64,000 bases of DNA, taken from contig JAJFIV010000027.1 of NCBI GenBank assembly GCA_021774625.1, positions 390,815-454,814 on the forward strand, in the 5' to 3' direction. Below the pieces are notes generated by a model. It made no database searches. It saw nothing but the letters and a program-made list of their open reading frames with translations, and was not told the DNA's origin. Below are positions 20,513 through 29,069 of this stretch, piece by piece. A program made the translations under genes and the position numbers. Every line of letters begins with the position of its first letter. Positions within the stretch are counted from its first letter, which is position 1. The DNA is from Alphaproteobacteria bacterium. Lineage in GTDB: Bacteria > Pseudomonadota > Alphaproteobacteria > Sphingomonadales > JAKSBY01.

Positions 20513-21542
20513 GCTTCCATTCTACGACAAAATCAATCAGTTCCGCGACATGGTCCGGCGGTGTTTCCGGCGTCAGGCCATGGCCGGTATTGAAAATATG
20601 CGGCCCGCCGGAAAAAGCCTTTAAAATCCGCCCCGCCTCTTCCAGCATTCTTTTCCCGCCGGCTACAATGAATTTGGGATCAAGATTTCCCTGTAAAATC
20701 CAGTGATCCTGTAAGTGTTGGGCCGCCCAACTTTGTGGCAGCGCCGTATCGAGGCTTAACGCATCCACACTGGTCTCCCTGGCATAATCCGCATAAAGCG
20801 GCCCGGCGCCGCGCGGAAAACCGATGATGGGAATATGGGGGTTTTTATCCCGCACCCGGCGGACAATCTCCGCTGTGGGCCTAATCGACCATTTGCTAAA
20901 TTCATTTTCCGGCAGCGAGCCGGCCCAACTATCGAAAATCTGCAGGACATCAGCCCCCGCCGCCGCCTGTTTGTTCAGATAATCCGCTGTTGTTTCCACC
21001 AAAAGGTCAATCAGGGCCGAAAAACCGTCCGGATCGGCATATGCCCATTTTTTTGCCTCCCCCTGGTCTTTCGATCCCCGGCCTTCCACCATATAGGTGG
21101 CAACGGTCCAGGGCGCGCCGGCAAATCCGATCAACGCCTTGCCATCCGGCAGGGCCGCCCGCACCCGCCTGACAGTTTCATAAACCGGGTTCAAAACGTC
21201 TTCAACCCGGGCCCGTGACAATTTTTTCAGCCCGTCTACCGTCCTGATGGGTTCCAGCACCGGTCCTTCGCCCGCCTGAAAGCCCACCTGCTGGCCCAGG
21301 GCATCGGGAACCACCAGAATATCTGAAAACAGAATGGCCGCGCTCAGCGGAAAACGCTTTAGCGGCTGCAGGGTTACTTCCGCCGCCAGATCCGGATTAT
21401 AGACCAGATCAAGAAATGTCCCCGCCCTTTCCCTGATTTTGCGATATTCGGGCAGATACCGTCCCGCCTGCCTCATGAGCCAGACAGGGGTGACATTCGC
21501 CTGACCGCCATGTAAAATCTCAATGAGAGAGGGTTTGATCAT
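20496..21542 (-). CDS. hemE: Uroporphyrinogen decarboxylase
   Basis: Decarboxylates uroporphyrinogen III to coproporphyrinogen III. 348 residues. PVWLMRQAGRYLPEYR near residue 20 is the signature, with FSDILVVPDALGQ and GFAGAPWTVATYMVEG further on, and FNTGHGLTPETPPDHV near the C-terminus. First gene of the hemE-hemH-hemJ operon, directly next to the proposed origin as in Caulobacter. Confidence 0.97.
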   Translation of the reverse strand: MIKPSLIEILHGGQANVTPVWLMRQAGRYLPEYRKIRERAGTFLDLVYNPDLAAEVTLQPLKRFPLSAAILFSDILVVPDALGQQVGFQAGEGPVLEPIRTVDGLKKLSRARVEDVLNPVYETVRRVRAALPDGKALIGFAGAPWTVATYMVEGRGSKDQGEAKKWAYADPDGFSALIDLLVETTADYLNKQAAAGADVLQIFDSWAGSLPENEFSKWSIRPTAEIVRRVRDKNPHIPIIGFPRGAGPLYADYARETSVDALSLDTALPQSWAAQHLQDHWILQGNLDPKFIVAGGKRMLEEAGRILKAFSGGPHIFNTGHGLTPETPPDHVAELIDFVVEWKHENTS

Positions 21543-21892
21543 ATATACCTTCAGCTAAAACCACTATATTACTTATATAAGTAAAGAGAATAGATGTTGT
21601 TGTGAATCCCTGTGAATTATGGGGATTAAATTTTATCCCGGGAGATTTCCACAGGAAAGGCCAGGAAACAAAAATTTTGAAACCGGAAAATGCGGGAAAA
21701 TTCAAAAAATTTCAATAGCTTAAAAAGCATATTTTCCGCATTTAAAAGTTATTCAATATTTTATCTGAACGGGATAGAAACAATTCCGGCGGAGCAACGG
21801 GGTTGGAAAGTTCTGCATCAAAAGGCATAAGAAGACGCGGGCAGGTTTTACTGCCTTTATCCACACTTTATCCCGAGGCGCCAGCCAGAGTT
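21543..21892. other. Probable chromosomal replication origin (oriC)
   Basis: A 350-bp gap between divergent hemE and the PPSR gene. It has a strongly AT-rich core (about 21660-21780), a perfect DnaA box TTATCCACA at 21857-21865, a relaxed neighbour TTATCCCGA at 21868-21876, and further two-mismatch boxes at 21611-21619, 21633-21641 and 21645-21653. A GANTC site (21604-21608) is present. Position between hemE and DUF299 is the known Caulobacter-type origin site, genes on both sides point away from it, and parABS lies about 10 kb off. No gene is seen inside. Confidence 0.8.
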
Positions 21893-22741
21893 ATGATCAG
21901 GCCAAATAAATCAAAAAACAGCTTTCATCTTCACCTGGTGTCCGATTCCACCGGGGAGACCCTTGAATCCATGGCGGCGGCCGCCCTGGCCCAGTTCGAG
22001 CAGGTGGATGTCAACAAGCATTTCTGGCCGATGATCCGCACCCCGCGCCAGATGGAACGGATTATGCAGGATATCGAGGAAGCGCCCGGCCTGATCATGT
22101 ATACCCTGGTTAATGATGATATCCGCCGGGTGCTTTCGAAAAAAAGCAAAAAGCTGGGAATCCCCTCCATTTCCATTCTGACGCCGGTAATTGACGCATT
22201 TCATCAATATTTCGGGGTCGAGGCTCACGCCCTGCCCGGTCGCCAGCACGCGCTCAACGCAAAATATTTCGAACGCATAGAAGCCCTGGATTATACCCTG
22301 ACCCATGATGACGGCCAGGCGACGCAGGACCTCCGGGATGCGGACATCATTCTGGTCGGCGTCTCCCGCACTTCGAAAACGCCCACCAGCATCTATCTCG
22401 CCAATAAGGGATTCCGCACGGCCAATGTGCCCTTCGTGCCGGAATGCCCGTTGCCCGAAGATCTCGGCAGTGATCTTGATGGCTTTGTCGTCGGCCTGAC
22501 CATCACGCCGGACCGTCTGGTGCAGATCCGCGCCAACCGTCTCCGCGCCATCAATCACGATACCGACACGGATTATGTGGATATTGATGCGGTCAAGCAG
22601 GAGATTGCCGCCTGCCGCAGACTGTGTTCCGACCATGGCTGGCCGGTCATTGATGTCACGCGCCGGTCCATCGAGGAAACCGCGGCGGCGATCCTTAATC
22701 ATTATCATGCCTGGCAGGAAGAAAAGCAGAAAAATGCCTGA
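21893..22741 (+). CDS. Pyruvate, phosphate/water dikinase regulatory protein (DUF299/PPSR)
   Basis: Bifunctional ADP-dependent kinase and Pi-dependent pyrophosphorylase that switches PEP synthase or pyruvate phosphate dikinase off and on. 282 residues. FHLHLVSDSTGETLESMA opens the domain and the P-loop-like motif is LVGVSRTSKTPTS near residue 160. The start at 21893 puts the conserved N-terminus first; a longer frame from 21803 runs through the DnaA boxes and was rejected. It overlaps aroE by 8 bases. Confidence 0.92.
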   Translation: MIRPNKSKNSFHLHLVSDSTGETLESMAAAALAQFEQVDVNKHFWPMIRTPRQMERIMQDIEEAPGLIMYTLVNDDIRRVLSKKSKKLGIPSISILTPVIDAFHQYFGVEAHALPGRQHALNAKYFERIEALDYTLTHDDGQATQDLRDADIILVGVSRTSKTPTSIYLANKGFRTANVPFVPECPLPEDLGSDLDGFVVGLTITPDRLVQIRANRLRAINHDTDTDYVDIDAVKQEIAACRRLCSDHGWPVIDVTRRSIEETAAAILNHYHAWQEEKQKNA

Positions 22742-23582
22742 TCGGCAGCCAGCCCCGGCAAGGACCGGCGTGATTGGCCATCCCATCGGCCATTCTTTAT
22801 CTCCGGCGCTGCATGATTATTGGATGCACGGACTGGGTATGAAAGGGACCTATAAGGCGCATGACATCCAGCCGGAAAATTTACCCGCGGCCTTGCGGGA
22901 ACTGGCGGATGCAGGGTACCGGGGGGTGAATATCACCCTTCCTCACAAGGAAACCATTTTGCCCTGTTTGCACCGTCTTGATCCGTCGGCGCGGGGTATC
23001 GGGGCCGTTAACACGGTGATTTTCCATGATGCGCGGGACTGGGAAGGCCGCAACACCGATGCTGCGGGCTTTCTGAAGAACCTTTATCATTATCAGCCCC
23101 ACTGGCAACCATCCAATAGCGGGGTTTTTATTCTGGGGGCCGGTGGCGCGGCGAGGGCGGCGCTTTACGCCCTCGAACAGGCGGGTTGCGAAAAAATCCT
23201 TGTGGCGAACCGGACGAGAGAAAAGGCAGACAGGCTCAAAGCCACTTTTGCAAGCGTCAGCGTTGTCGACTGGCCGGACCAACGCGCCGCCCTCCGGGAT
23301 ATTTCCCTGCTGGTCAACACCACCGGCCTCGGAATGAAAGGGTGGCCGGAACCGGATATCGATCTGTCAGCTCTTCCCAGAAGCGCCATTGTCTATGACC
23401 TTGTCTATAATCCCCTGATGACCCGGTTATTGGATGTTGCGGCAAACAGAGGCAATCCCGTCGTCAGCGGCCTCGGCATGCTGGCATTTCAGGGCGCGGC
23501 GGCCTTTGAGGCATGGTTCGGCGTCCGGCCCCCGGTCGATCAGCCGCTGCTCGATCATCTGAAATCCTGTCTCGGAGCCTGA
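22734..23582 (+). CDS. aroE: Shikimate dehydrogenase
   Basis: NADPH-dependent reduction of 3-dehydroshikimate to shikimate. 282 residues. GHPIGHSLSPALHDYW binds shikimate, the catalytic lysine is K72 in NITLPHKE, and LGAGGAARAALYAL with NRTREKAD forms the NADP site. ATG at 22734 overlaps the PPSR stop. In many alphaproteobacteria maf lies between these two genes; here it is absent. coaE follows after 3 bases. Confidence 0.95.
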   Translation: MPDRQPAPARTGVIGHPIGHSLSPALHDYWMHGLGMKGTYKAHDIQPENLPAALRELADAGYRGVNITLPHKETILPCLHRLDPSARGIGAVNTVIFHDARDWEGRNTDAAGFLKNLYHYQPHWQPSNSGVFILGAGGAARAALYALEQAGCEKILVANRTREKADRLKATFASVSVVDWPDQRAALRDISLLVNTTGLGMKGWPEPDIDLSALPRSAIVYDLVYNPLMTRLLDVAANRGNPVVSGLGMLAFQGAAAFEAWFGVRPPVDQPLLDHLKSCLGA

Positions 23583-23585
23583 TGC

Positions 23586-24215
23586 ATGATTATTCTAGGC
23601 CTCACAGGATCAATCGGCATGGGAAAATCGACGGCGGCCGCTTATTTCCGTTATCTACGGGTGCCGGTTTTTGATGCTGACGCGGCGGTTCACGCGCTTT
23701 ACGCATCGGACCGCAAGGCGCAACAGGCAATCGGAAAACTGTTTCCTGAGGCGCTTGTCAATGGCGCCATTGACCGGAATATTCTGGGCCGCGAAGTTTT
23801 TGGCGATGCAGCCGCGCTGAAAAAACTGGAGGCGATCCTTCACCCGCGAGTACAGCGCAAAGAGCGGGATTTTCTCTGTTCCTGTATCCGGCGGCGGCGC
23901 CCGCTTGCGGTTCTTGACATTCCCCTTTTGTATGAAACCCGGGGTGAGCAACGCTGTGACGCGGTGGCTGTTGTGTCGGCCCCGCTCTTCATACAGCAGA
24001 TCCGGGTTCTAGGGCGGCCAGGCATGTCGCGGGTGAAGTTCGAGCAGATTCTGGCCCGCCAGACCCCGGATCGGGAAAAAAGACGGCGGGCGGATTTCAT
24101 TATCCCCAGCGGCCATGGGAAAAGAGAGGCGCTTCGGGCGATTTTATCCATCAGGCAGGATCTGCTGAGAAAATGCGGTAAATCCTGGCCGGGAAAATTC
24201 CTGCGTGACAATTAG
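23586..24215 (+). CDS. coaE: Dephospho-CoA kinase
   Basis: Last step of coenzyme A synthesis, phosphorylating the 3'-hydroxyl of dephospho-CoA. 209 residues. The P-loop is GLTGSIGMGKSTAA (about residues 5-18), FDADAAVH and LDIPLLYE are family motifs, and RQTPDREKRRRADFII is the lid/substrate region. It sits between aroE and dnaQ in the conserved origin-proximal order. Confidence 0.95.
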   Translation: MIILGLTGSIGMGKSTAAAYFRYLRVPVFDADAAVHALYASDRKAQQAIGKLFPEALVNGAIDRNILGREVFGDAAALKKLEAILHPRVQRKERDFLCSCIRRRRPLAVLDIPLLYETRGEQRCDAVAVVSAPLFIQQIRVLGRPGMSRVKFEQILARQTPDREKRRRADFIIPSGHGKREALRAILSIRQDLLRKCGKSWPGKFLRDN

Positions 24216-24238
24216 CGGCGGCGTAGTATTTTAATCCC

Positions 24239-24904
24239 ATGCGGGAAATTATTCTTGATACGGAAACCACAGGCTTTGACCCCTTTAGCGGCGACCGCAT
24301 TGTGGAAATCGGCTGCGTGGAGCTGATCAATCACATTGTATCGGGCGAGCGGTTCCATACCTATATCAATCCTGAACGCGACATGCCGGAGGCCGCCTTC
24401 CGCATTCACGGCCTGTCGTCGGAATTTCTGTCCGGCCATCCGGTTTTCAGTGAAGTTGCCGTAGGCTTTACGGATTTTATCGGCAGTTCTCCGGTGATTG
24501 CCCACAATGCGGAATTCGATCTCAAGTTCCTCAACTGGGAACTGGATCAGGCCGGGCTTGAACAGGTATCCCGGAGCCGGGTGATCGACACGCTGGCCAT
24601 GGCGCGGTCGAAATTTCCCGGCGCGCAAAACTCGTTGGACGCACTTTGTAAACGCTTTGATATCAGCAATATTCACAGAACGCTGCATGGCGCGCTGCTG
24701 GATGCGGAAATTCTGGCTGAAGTCTATCTTGAGCTAATGGGCGGCCGGCAGACGGGGCTGGACCTTGTCACAGCCAGCCGCGAAGCCGGGCAGACCGTCC
24801 GTAAAAAAGCCTGGCCGGTGCGCAGCCACACCCCGCGGGAAGAAGAACTGTCCGCGCATAGCAGGCTTCTCGATCAGATGACCGACCCGATCTGGCGGCA
24901 ATAA
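24239..24904 (+). CDS. dnaQ: DNA polymerase III subunit epsilon (3'-5' exonuclease)
   Basis: Proofreading exonuclease of the replicative polymerase. 221 residues. ExoI motif ILDTETTGFDP (D7, E9), ExoII AHNAEFDLKFLN near 90 and ExoIII HGALLDAEILAEVY near 150 are all intact, with the DnaQ-type HxAxxD. The C-terminal tail after residue 185 is the presumed DnaE-binding part. It converges on secB across a long palindromic repeat. Confidence 0.93.
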   Translation: MREIILDTETTGFDPFSGDRIVEIGCVELINHIVSGERFHTYINPERDMPEAAFRIHGLSSEFLSGHPVFSEVAVGFTDFIGSSPVIAHNAEFDLKFLNWELDQAGLEQVSRSRVIDTLAMARSKFPGAQNSLDALCKRFDISNIHRTLHGALLDAEILAEVYLELMGGRQTGLDLVTASREAGQTVRKKAWPVRSHTPREEELSAHSRLLDQMTDPIWRQ

Positions 24905-24932
24905 GCGTCCTTAATACTGCCATAACAGGATT

Positions 24933-25198
24933 TAGAGTCTTTTCTGATCAGGTTGACGCAATTTGATGACTTGAGGTGGCTGTCCGGACAGGCGCGGCCT
25001 GCAGTGCGATGCGGCGCATCGGGCAAAGGCCGTAACGCAGCCGGTCAGCCACCTCCAGTCACAGAAGGCCGGATGCTTTTGTTCTGTGGCCCGCGTTGCC
25101 TTCCTTGGCCGATGCGCCGCATCGACCGGTGAAAGGCGCCTTGCCGCAGAGCAAAATCATCCCGGTCAAATGGGTCAACCTAATCAGAAAAGACTCTA
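24933..25198. repeat. Palindromic TIR element, family A, copy 1 (266 bp)
   Basis: Bounded by near-identical inverted ends starting TAGAGTCTTTTCTGAT (left 24933, right end 25198). The right 130 or so bases, read on the minus strand, match the left part of copy 2 at 37391-37553 very closely. A second palindrome is nested in the left half: GAGGTGGCTG at 24973-24982 pairs with CAGCCACCTC at 25046-25055. The core CGATGCGSCGCATCG occurs twice (25007-25021 and 25110-25124). No coding capacity. The right terminal TAG is the secB stop codon. It fills the dnaQ/secB convergent gap. Confidence 0.9.
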
Positions 25199-25753
25199 AT
25201 TGACGATGTTGATGGCGCCCTGGCCGTCCCCGCCGCCGGCAGCCTGCTGCTGAGCCTGCTGCTGCTGATAAAGACCGGCAAAATCAATGGGATCCAGCAT
25301 CAGGGGCGGGAAGCCGCCATCCCGGGTGGCATCAGCAATAATGCGCCGCGCAAAGGGAAACATCAGACTCGGGGCATTGATCAGGAGAAACGGCTCCAAA
25401 GCCTGTTCCGGAGCGTTGCGCACCCCGAACAATGTGCCGTAAACAAGCTCGACAACAAAAGCGCCGGCATCGCCGTATTTTGAATTGCAGGAAATTTTCA
25501 GCTCAACCTCAAAGGCCTCATCGCCCAATTTGCGCGCATTCACATTGACCGACACATCAATATTCGGCTTGTTGTTGGCGATCTGCTGCAGAACTGCGGG
25601 GGCGTTGGGGTTTTCGAAGGACAGGTCCTTGATATACTGGCCCATGATGCCGACCTGCGCCTGGGTCACACCATCCTGTGCGGTGGCCGTTTGTCCCCCT
25701 GCAGGCATTTCCGTTCCCGCCGGTTTACCGTCTTTGCTGTTTTCGTCTGTCAT
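25196..25753 (-). CDS. secB: Protein-export chaperone SecB
   Basis: Tetrameric chaperone delivering unfolded precursors to SecA. 185 residues. The core runs from QYIKDLSFENPNAP through LKISCNSKYGDAGAFVVELVYGTLFGV and the family motif APSLMFPFARRIIADATRDGGFPPLMLDPIDF. The N-terminal 30 residues are a polar, low-complexity extension and the C-terminus is Gln/Gly-rich. Its TAG stop codon is the terminal trinucleotide of the family A repeat. Confidence 0.95.
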   Translation of the reverse strand: MTDENSKDGKPAGTEMPAGGQTATAQDGVTQAQVGIMGQYIKDLSFENPNAPAVLQQIANNKPNIDVSVNVNARKLGDEAFEVELKISCNSKYGDAGAFVVELVYGTLFGVRNAPEQALEPFLLINAPSLMFPFARRIIADATRDGGFPPLMLDPIDFAGLYQQQQAQQQAAGGGDGQGAINIVN

Positions 25754-25866
25754 GATCTTTCCGTCCTAATTATAACCCATAAAGTCTGTGCGCCGTTTCT
25801 GTGCGCCGGTGCGCGAAAAACGAGCCCGTGGCTAACATGTCTTTATAAATAGCACAAGAGACAGTC

Positions 25867-26364
25867 TTATTCATCTTTGGTTTCTTTGGCTTTGGCTTCA
25901 GGCGGGAGCAAGGTGCGTGACGCAGCGGTCTTTTTTTCGCCGGCCTCCTCCCAATATTCGCCCTCGATAGTTTCCGCTGCGGCGGCGTCTTTTCTTCGGC
26001 CCATCCGGACAAAAAACGCGTTTTGCGCCGCATATTCGGCCAACGCGCGCCGCAGAGGCGGCAACAACAGCAGCCCGCCGATAATATCCGTGAGAAAACC
26101 GGGAATAAGAAGCAGCAGCCCGGCAAACAGCAGCAACAGCATGCCTAATATTTCTGCAAGCAGCTGACGCCCGCGGGATATTTCACTTTCGAACCGGGTC
26201 AGGGCGCCGAATCCCTGAAGGCGGACAACCCAGATTCCAGCAGAGGCGGTGAAAATCGTCAGCAAAACCGTGGCCACACCGCCAATAAATCCGCCAACCC
26301 TGATAAAAATAGCGATTTCTATCAGGGGGATACCGATCAGCAGGGCAAAAATCAGTAAGGCCAT
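25867..26364 (-). CDS. fxsA: FxsA family membrane protein
   Basis: A 165-residue inner-membrane protein. MALLIFALLIGIPLIEIAIFI followed by a glycine-rich helix and LLLIPGFLTDIIGGLLLLPPLR is the FxsA pattern. In E. coli, FxsA overproduction relieves F-plasmid exclusion of phage T7; its native role is unclear. The C-terminal 50 residues are charged and variable. Divergent from the Tim44-like gene. Confidence 0.88.
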   Translation of the reverse strand: MALLIFALLIGIPLIEIAIFIRVGGFIGGVATVLLTIFTASAGIWVVRLQGFGALTRFESEISRGRQLLAEILGMLLLLFAGLLLLIPGFLTDIIGGLLLLPPLRRALAEYAAQNAFFVRMGRRKDAAAAETIEGEYWEEAGEKKTAASRTLLPPEAKAKETKDE

Positions 26365-26471
26365 CCTTGTTCTTTCCTTGGAAAAGGCTTATCTAGGGGC
26401 TGTTTCTTATGATTTAATCTTTCCGGTATAGAATGCCCGGAATATTGCAATATTAGCAAGGCGGAAGACCC

Positions 26472-27158
26472 ATGCAAGGCTTCGAATTTGCCGACATTAT
26501 CATTATCGCCATGTTTGCGGGCTTTATTATTCTGCGCCTGCGCAGTGTGCTTGGCCGCAGAACCGGCAATGAACGCCCTCCGCCCGGCGATGCGGCGTCC
26601 CGGAATCCGGATCCCCAGAAAAATAACGGCGATATCCAGACGCTGCCCGGTGCTGGGCACGCGGCGGATATGGCGGAAGACAATATCCTGCGCTTCGATG
26701 CAAATCCGGCGGTGCGCGACGGTTTGCGGGCCATCAGCCGGACCGATTCCGGTTTTGATCCGAACCAGTTTCTGGCCGGCGCCAAATCTGCCTATGAAAT
26801 GATTTTAAACGCCTTTTGGGACGGCAGGCTGGAAGATGTCAAACCATATTTGGGGGCGGATGTTCTGTCCGGTTTCGAGGGCGCCGTGCGCAGCCGTGAA
26901 GCAGCCGGGCAGCAGGTGGAAAACCGCATTCTTGAAGTCACCCGGAGCGAAATCATCGAAGCCGGCATGAATGGCCGCATCGCCGAAATAGCCGTGCGGT
27001 TTGTCAGCGATATTATTGCGGTGACCCGAGATGCCGAAGGCCGGGTTGTCGAAGGGGACGAATCGGATTCCATCGAAATCGACTATATCTGGACGTTCGC
27101 TCGTGATTCCCGCAATCGCGACCCCAACTGGGCCCTGGTCAAAACCCGCGTCGGCTGA
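26472..27158 (+). CDS. Tim44/TimA-like membrane-anchored protein
   Basis: A 228-residue protein with one N-terminal membrane helix (ADIIIIAMFAGFIILRL), a polar linker of about 50 residues, and a C-terminal Tim44-like domain from about residue 85 (FLAGAKSAYEMILNAFWDGRLEDVKPYLGADV). Bacterial Tim44-like proteins (TimA) are suggested to work at the inner membrane; function is not settled. It stands opposite fxsA and near secB, a common alphaproteobacterial grouping. mltA follows after 4 bases. Confidence 0.88.
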   Translation: MQGFEFADIIIIAMFAGFIILRLRSVLGRRTGNERPPPGDAASRNPDPQKNNGDIQTLPGAGHAADMAEDNILRFDANPAVRDGLRAISRTDSGFDPNQFLAGAKSAYEMILNAFWDGRLEDVKPYLGADVLSGFEGAVRSREAAGQQVENRILEVTRSEIIEAGMNGRIAEIAVRFVSDIIAVTRDAEGRVVEGDESDSIEIDYIWTFARDSRNRDPNWALVKTRVG

Positions 27159-27162
27159 GGGC

Positions 27163-28368
27163 ATGGCACGCCTGGTTTTTTATACCGCCGCGGCGTTCCT
27201 TCTCGCATTTTTTATCTGGTTCAGTCTTAAGCTGGTTCCAGAACGGACCGGACCCGGGGCGGTGCAATTAACAGCCATTGATTTTGGCAGCCTTCCCGGT
27301 TGGGAAGACGACAGTCATGGTGCGGCCCTTATCGCTTTTCACAAATCCTGTGCGCGTATTTTGAACCGTGCCTCCGATGCGGCCATGGGGCTATCTCCGC
27401 TTGGCGGGCTGGTTGGGGATTGGCGCGATACCTGTGCCGGCGCGTTTGGTATTGAAACCACCGACGATGTGGCGGCCAAAGCCTTTTTCGAGACGCATTT
27501 CGTGCCTCACGCTGTTCGCTGGAATGGCCGGCACCGCGGACTTTTTACCGGCTATTATGAACCGGAACTTTCGGGTAGCCGCCAGCGGTCCGCCCGTTTT
27601 TCAATCCCGCTTTATGGCCGTCCGCCGGAACTGGTTAGTGTCAATCTCGGCCATTTCCGGGAAGAGCTGAAGGGCCGGGAGATAAATGGCGAAGTCCGGA
27701 ACGGGCGGCTGGTGCCTTATCAGACCCATGCGGAAATCGCAGACGGCGGCCTGGCGGACCGGGATCTGGAAATTATCTGGGTGGAAAGCCGCATCGAGGC
27801 TTTTTTTCTCCAGATTCAGGGGTCGGGCCGTATACGGCTTGAAGATGGCAGCCTTGTGCGGGTCGGCTTCGCCGGGCGAAACGGTCATCCCTACAAGGCC
27901 ATCGGCGGCGTTCTGGCGGAAATGGGAGAGCTGGAGCGGGACAATATCTCGCTGCAATCCATCCGCGACTGGCTGCAGGTCAATCCGGAACGGGCCGGCG
28001 AAGTGATGGAAAGCAACCCGTCCTATATCTTTTTCCGGGAAATAACCGGCGAAGGACCCATCGGCGCGGAGAATGTTTCTTTAACCGCTGGCCGTTCGCT
28101 GGCCATTGATCCCCGTTATTTGTTTTACGGCGCCCCCCTTTGGCTTGATGCTGAGGTTCCGGCCGGAGCAGATTGGTCGGAAACGGCCTCCCTGCAACGC
28201 CTGATGATTGCCCAGGACACCGGCGGGGCAATCCGCGGCGGCATCCGCGGCGACATCTTTTTTGGCGCCGGGCGCGATGCCGGGGAACAGGCGGGCCGCA
28301 TGGCGGACCGGGACGGCCGCTATTATCTTTTGCTGCCCAAAACACTCGTTGCCGCGGCTCCGGAGTGA
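27163..28368 (+). CDS. mltA: Membrane-bound lytic murein transglycosylase A
   Basis: Cleaves peptidoglycan glycan strands with 1,6-anhydro ring formation. 401 residues. An N-terminal hydrophobic helix (LVFYTAAAFLLAFFIWFSL) anchors or exports it, with no lipobox. GLFTGYYEPEL, then IFLQIQGSGRI-like FFLQIQGSGRI, and the 3D-domain motif LMIAQDTGGAIRG with the catalytic Asp near residue 350 are present. The start at 27163 was chosen by the helix and the short gap after the Tim44-like gene. Its TGA overlaps the Smr start as TGATG. Confidence 0.92.
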   Translation: MARLVFYTAAAFLLAFFIWFSLKLVPERTGPGAVQLTAIDFGSLPGWEDDSHGAALIAFHKSCARILNRASDAAMGLSPLGGLVGDWRDTCAGAFGIETTDDVAAKAFFETHFVPHAVRWNGRHRGLFTGYYEPELSGSRQRSARFSIPLYGRPPELVSVNLGHFREELKGREINGEVRNGRLVPYQTHAEIADGGLADRDLEIIWVESRIEAFFLQIQGSGRIRLEDGSLVRVGFAGRNGHPYKAIGGVLAEMGELERDNISLQSIRDWLQVNPERAGEVMESNPSYIFFREITGEGPIGAENVSLTAGRSLAIDPRYLFYGAPLWLDAEVPAGADWSETASLQRLMIAQDTGGAIRGGIRGDIFFGAGRDAGEQAGRMADRDGRYYLLLPKTLVAAAPE

Positions 28369-28943
28369 TGGCCCGCAAACCCAAAGATTTAAGCGAAGAG
28401 GACAAGGCTCTTTGGGAGGCGGTCAAAGAGGACATCGCGCCGCTTTCTGACCGCGGCGAAACGCCGGAGCCGCCCCGCATGCCAAAAGTGACGGTCCGGC
28501 GCCGAGAGGAAGAATTTCTCCACGCGCTGCCAAAAATGGCAACCTTGCCGTTGGCCAATATCGACGACAAGCGGCGGAAAAGACTGCGGCGCGGCCAACT
28601 GGAAATAGGAACAACCATTGATCTGCACGGGCAAAACCGCGAACGGGCCTATGCGGTTTTGAAGCGTCTGCTGATCAGGGCGGCGGAGCGGGGCGAGCGC
28701 ACGGTTCTGGTGATTACCGGCAAGGGCGGGCGGCGTTTTTCCCAGACCGGCAGCGAGATTCCGGTCAAGTGCCGCACCTACCGGGATTTTGAACCCGATG
28801 GCGGCATACTCAGAAACCAGCTCCCTCTGTGGCTCGCCTCCACCGAACTTTCGCCGCTGATTGTTTCCTATGAACAGGCGGCGCAGCAGCATGGCGGCAA
28901 GGGCGCATTTTACGTAATTTTACGACGTCTTCGGGACCGCTAA
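28368..28943 (+). CDS. Smr/MutS2 C-terminal domain protein
   Basis: A 191-residue protein with a charged N-terminal half and a C-terminal Smr domain from about residue 80: IDLHGQNRERAYAVLKRLL, then LVITGKGGR. Smr domains are endonuclease or nucleic-acid-binding modules; this stand-alone type (COG2840) resembles E. coli SmrA/SmrB, of which SmrB cleaves mRNA at collided ribosomes. Translationally coupled to mltA. Confidence 0.88.
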   Translation: MARKPKDLSEEDKALWEAVKEDIAPLSDRGETPEPPRMPKVTVRRREEEFLHALPKMATLPLANIDDKRRKRLRRGQLEIGTTIDLHGQNRERAYAVLKRLLIRAAERGERTVLVITGKGGRRFSQTGSEIPVKCRTYRDFEPDGGILRNQLPLWLASTELSPLIVSYEQAAQQHGGKGAFYVILRRLRDR

Positions 28944-28953
28944 TGGCTTGTGG

Positions 28954-29066
28954 GCCGCACTTCGATACAGGCCTTTGGCCTTACTCCGTACGAACGGGGG
29001 AGGATACAAACAACACCGTTCATACTGAGTGACCGAGCGAAGAGAGGGCGTATCGAAGGGTGGGGC
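28954..29066. repeat. Palindromic repeat, family B, copy 1
   Basis: GCCGCACTTCGATAC at the left pairs imperfectly with GTATCGAAGGGTGGGGC at the right. An inner pair (CCGTACGAACGG and CCGTTCATACTGAGTGACC) and the stretch GAGTGACCGAGCGAAG are shared with copy 2 at 48841-48960. No coding capacity. It fills the gap between the convergent Smr and hslU genes and can fold as a long hairpin, so it may terminate transcription both ways. Confidence 0.8.
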
Positions 29067-29069
29067 AAC

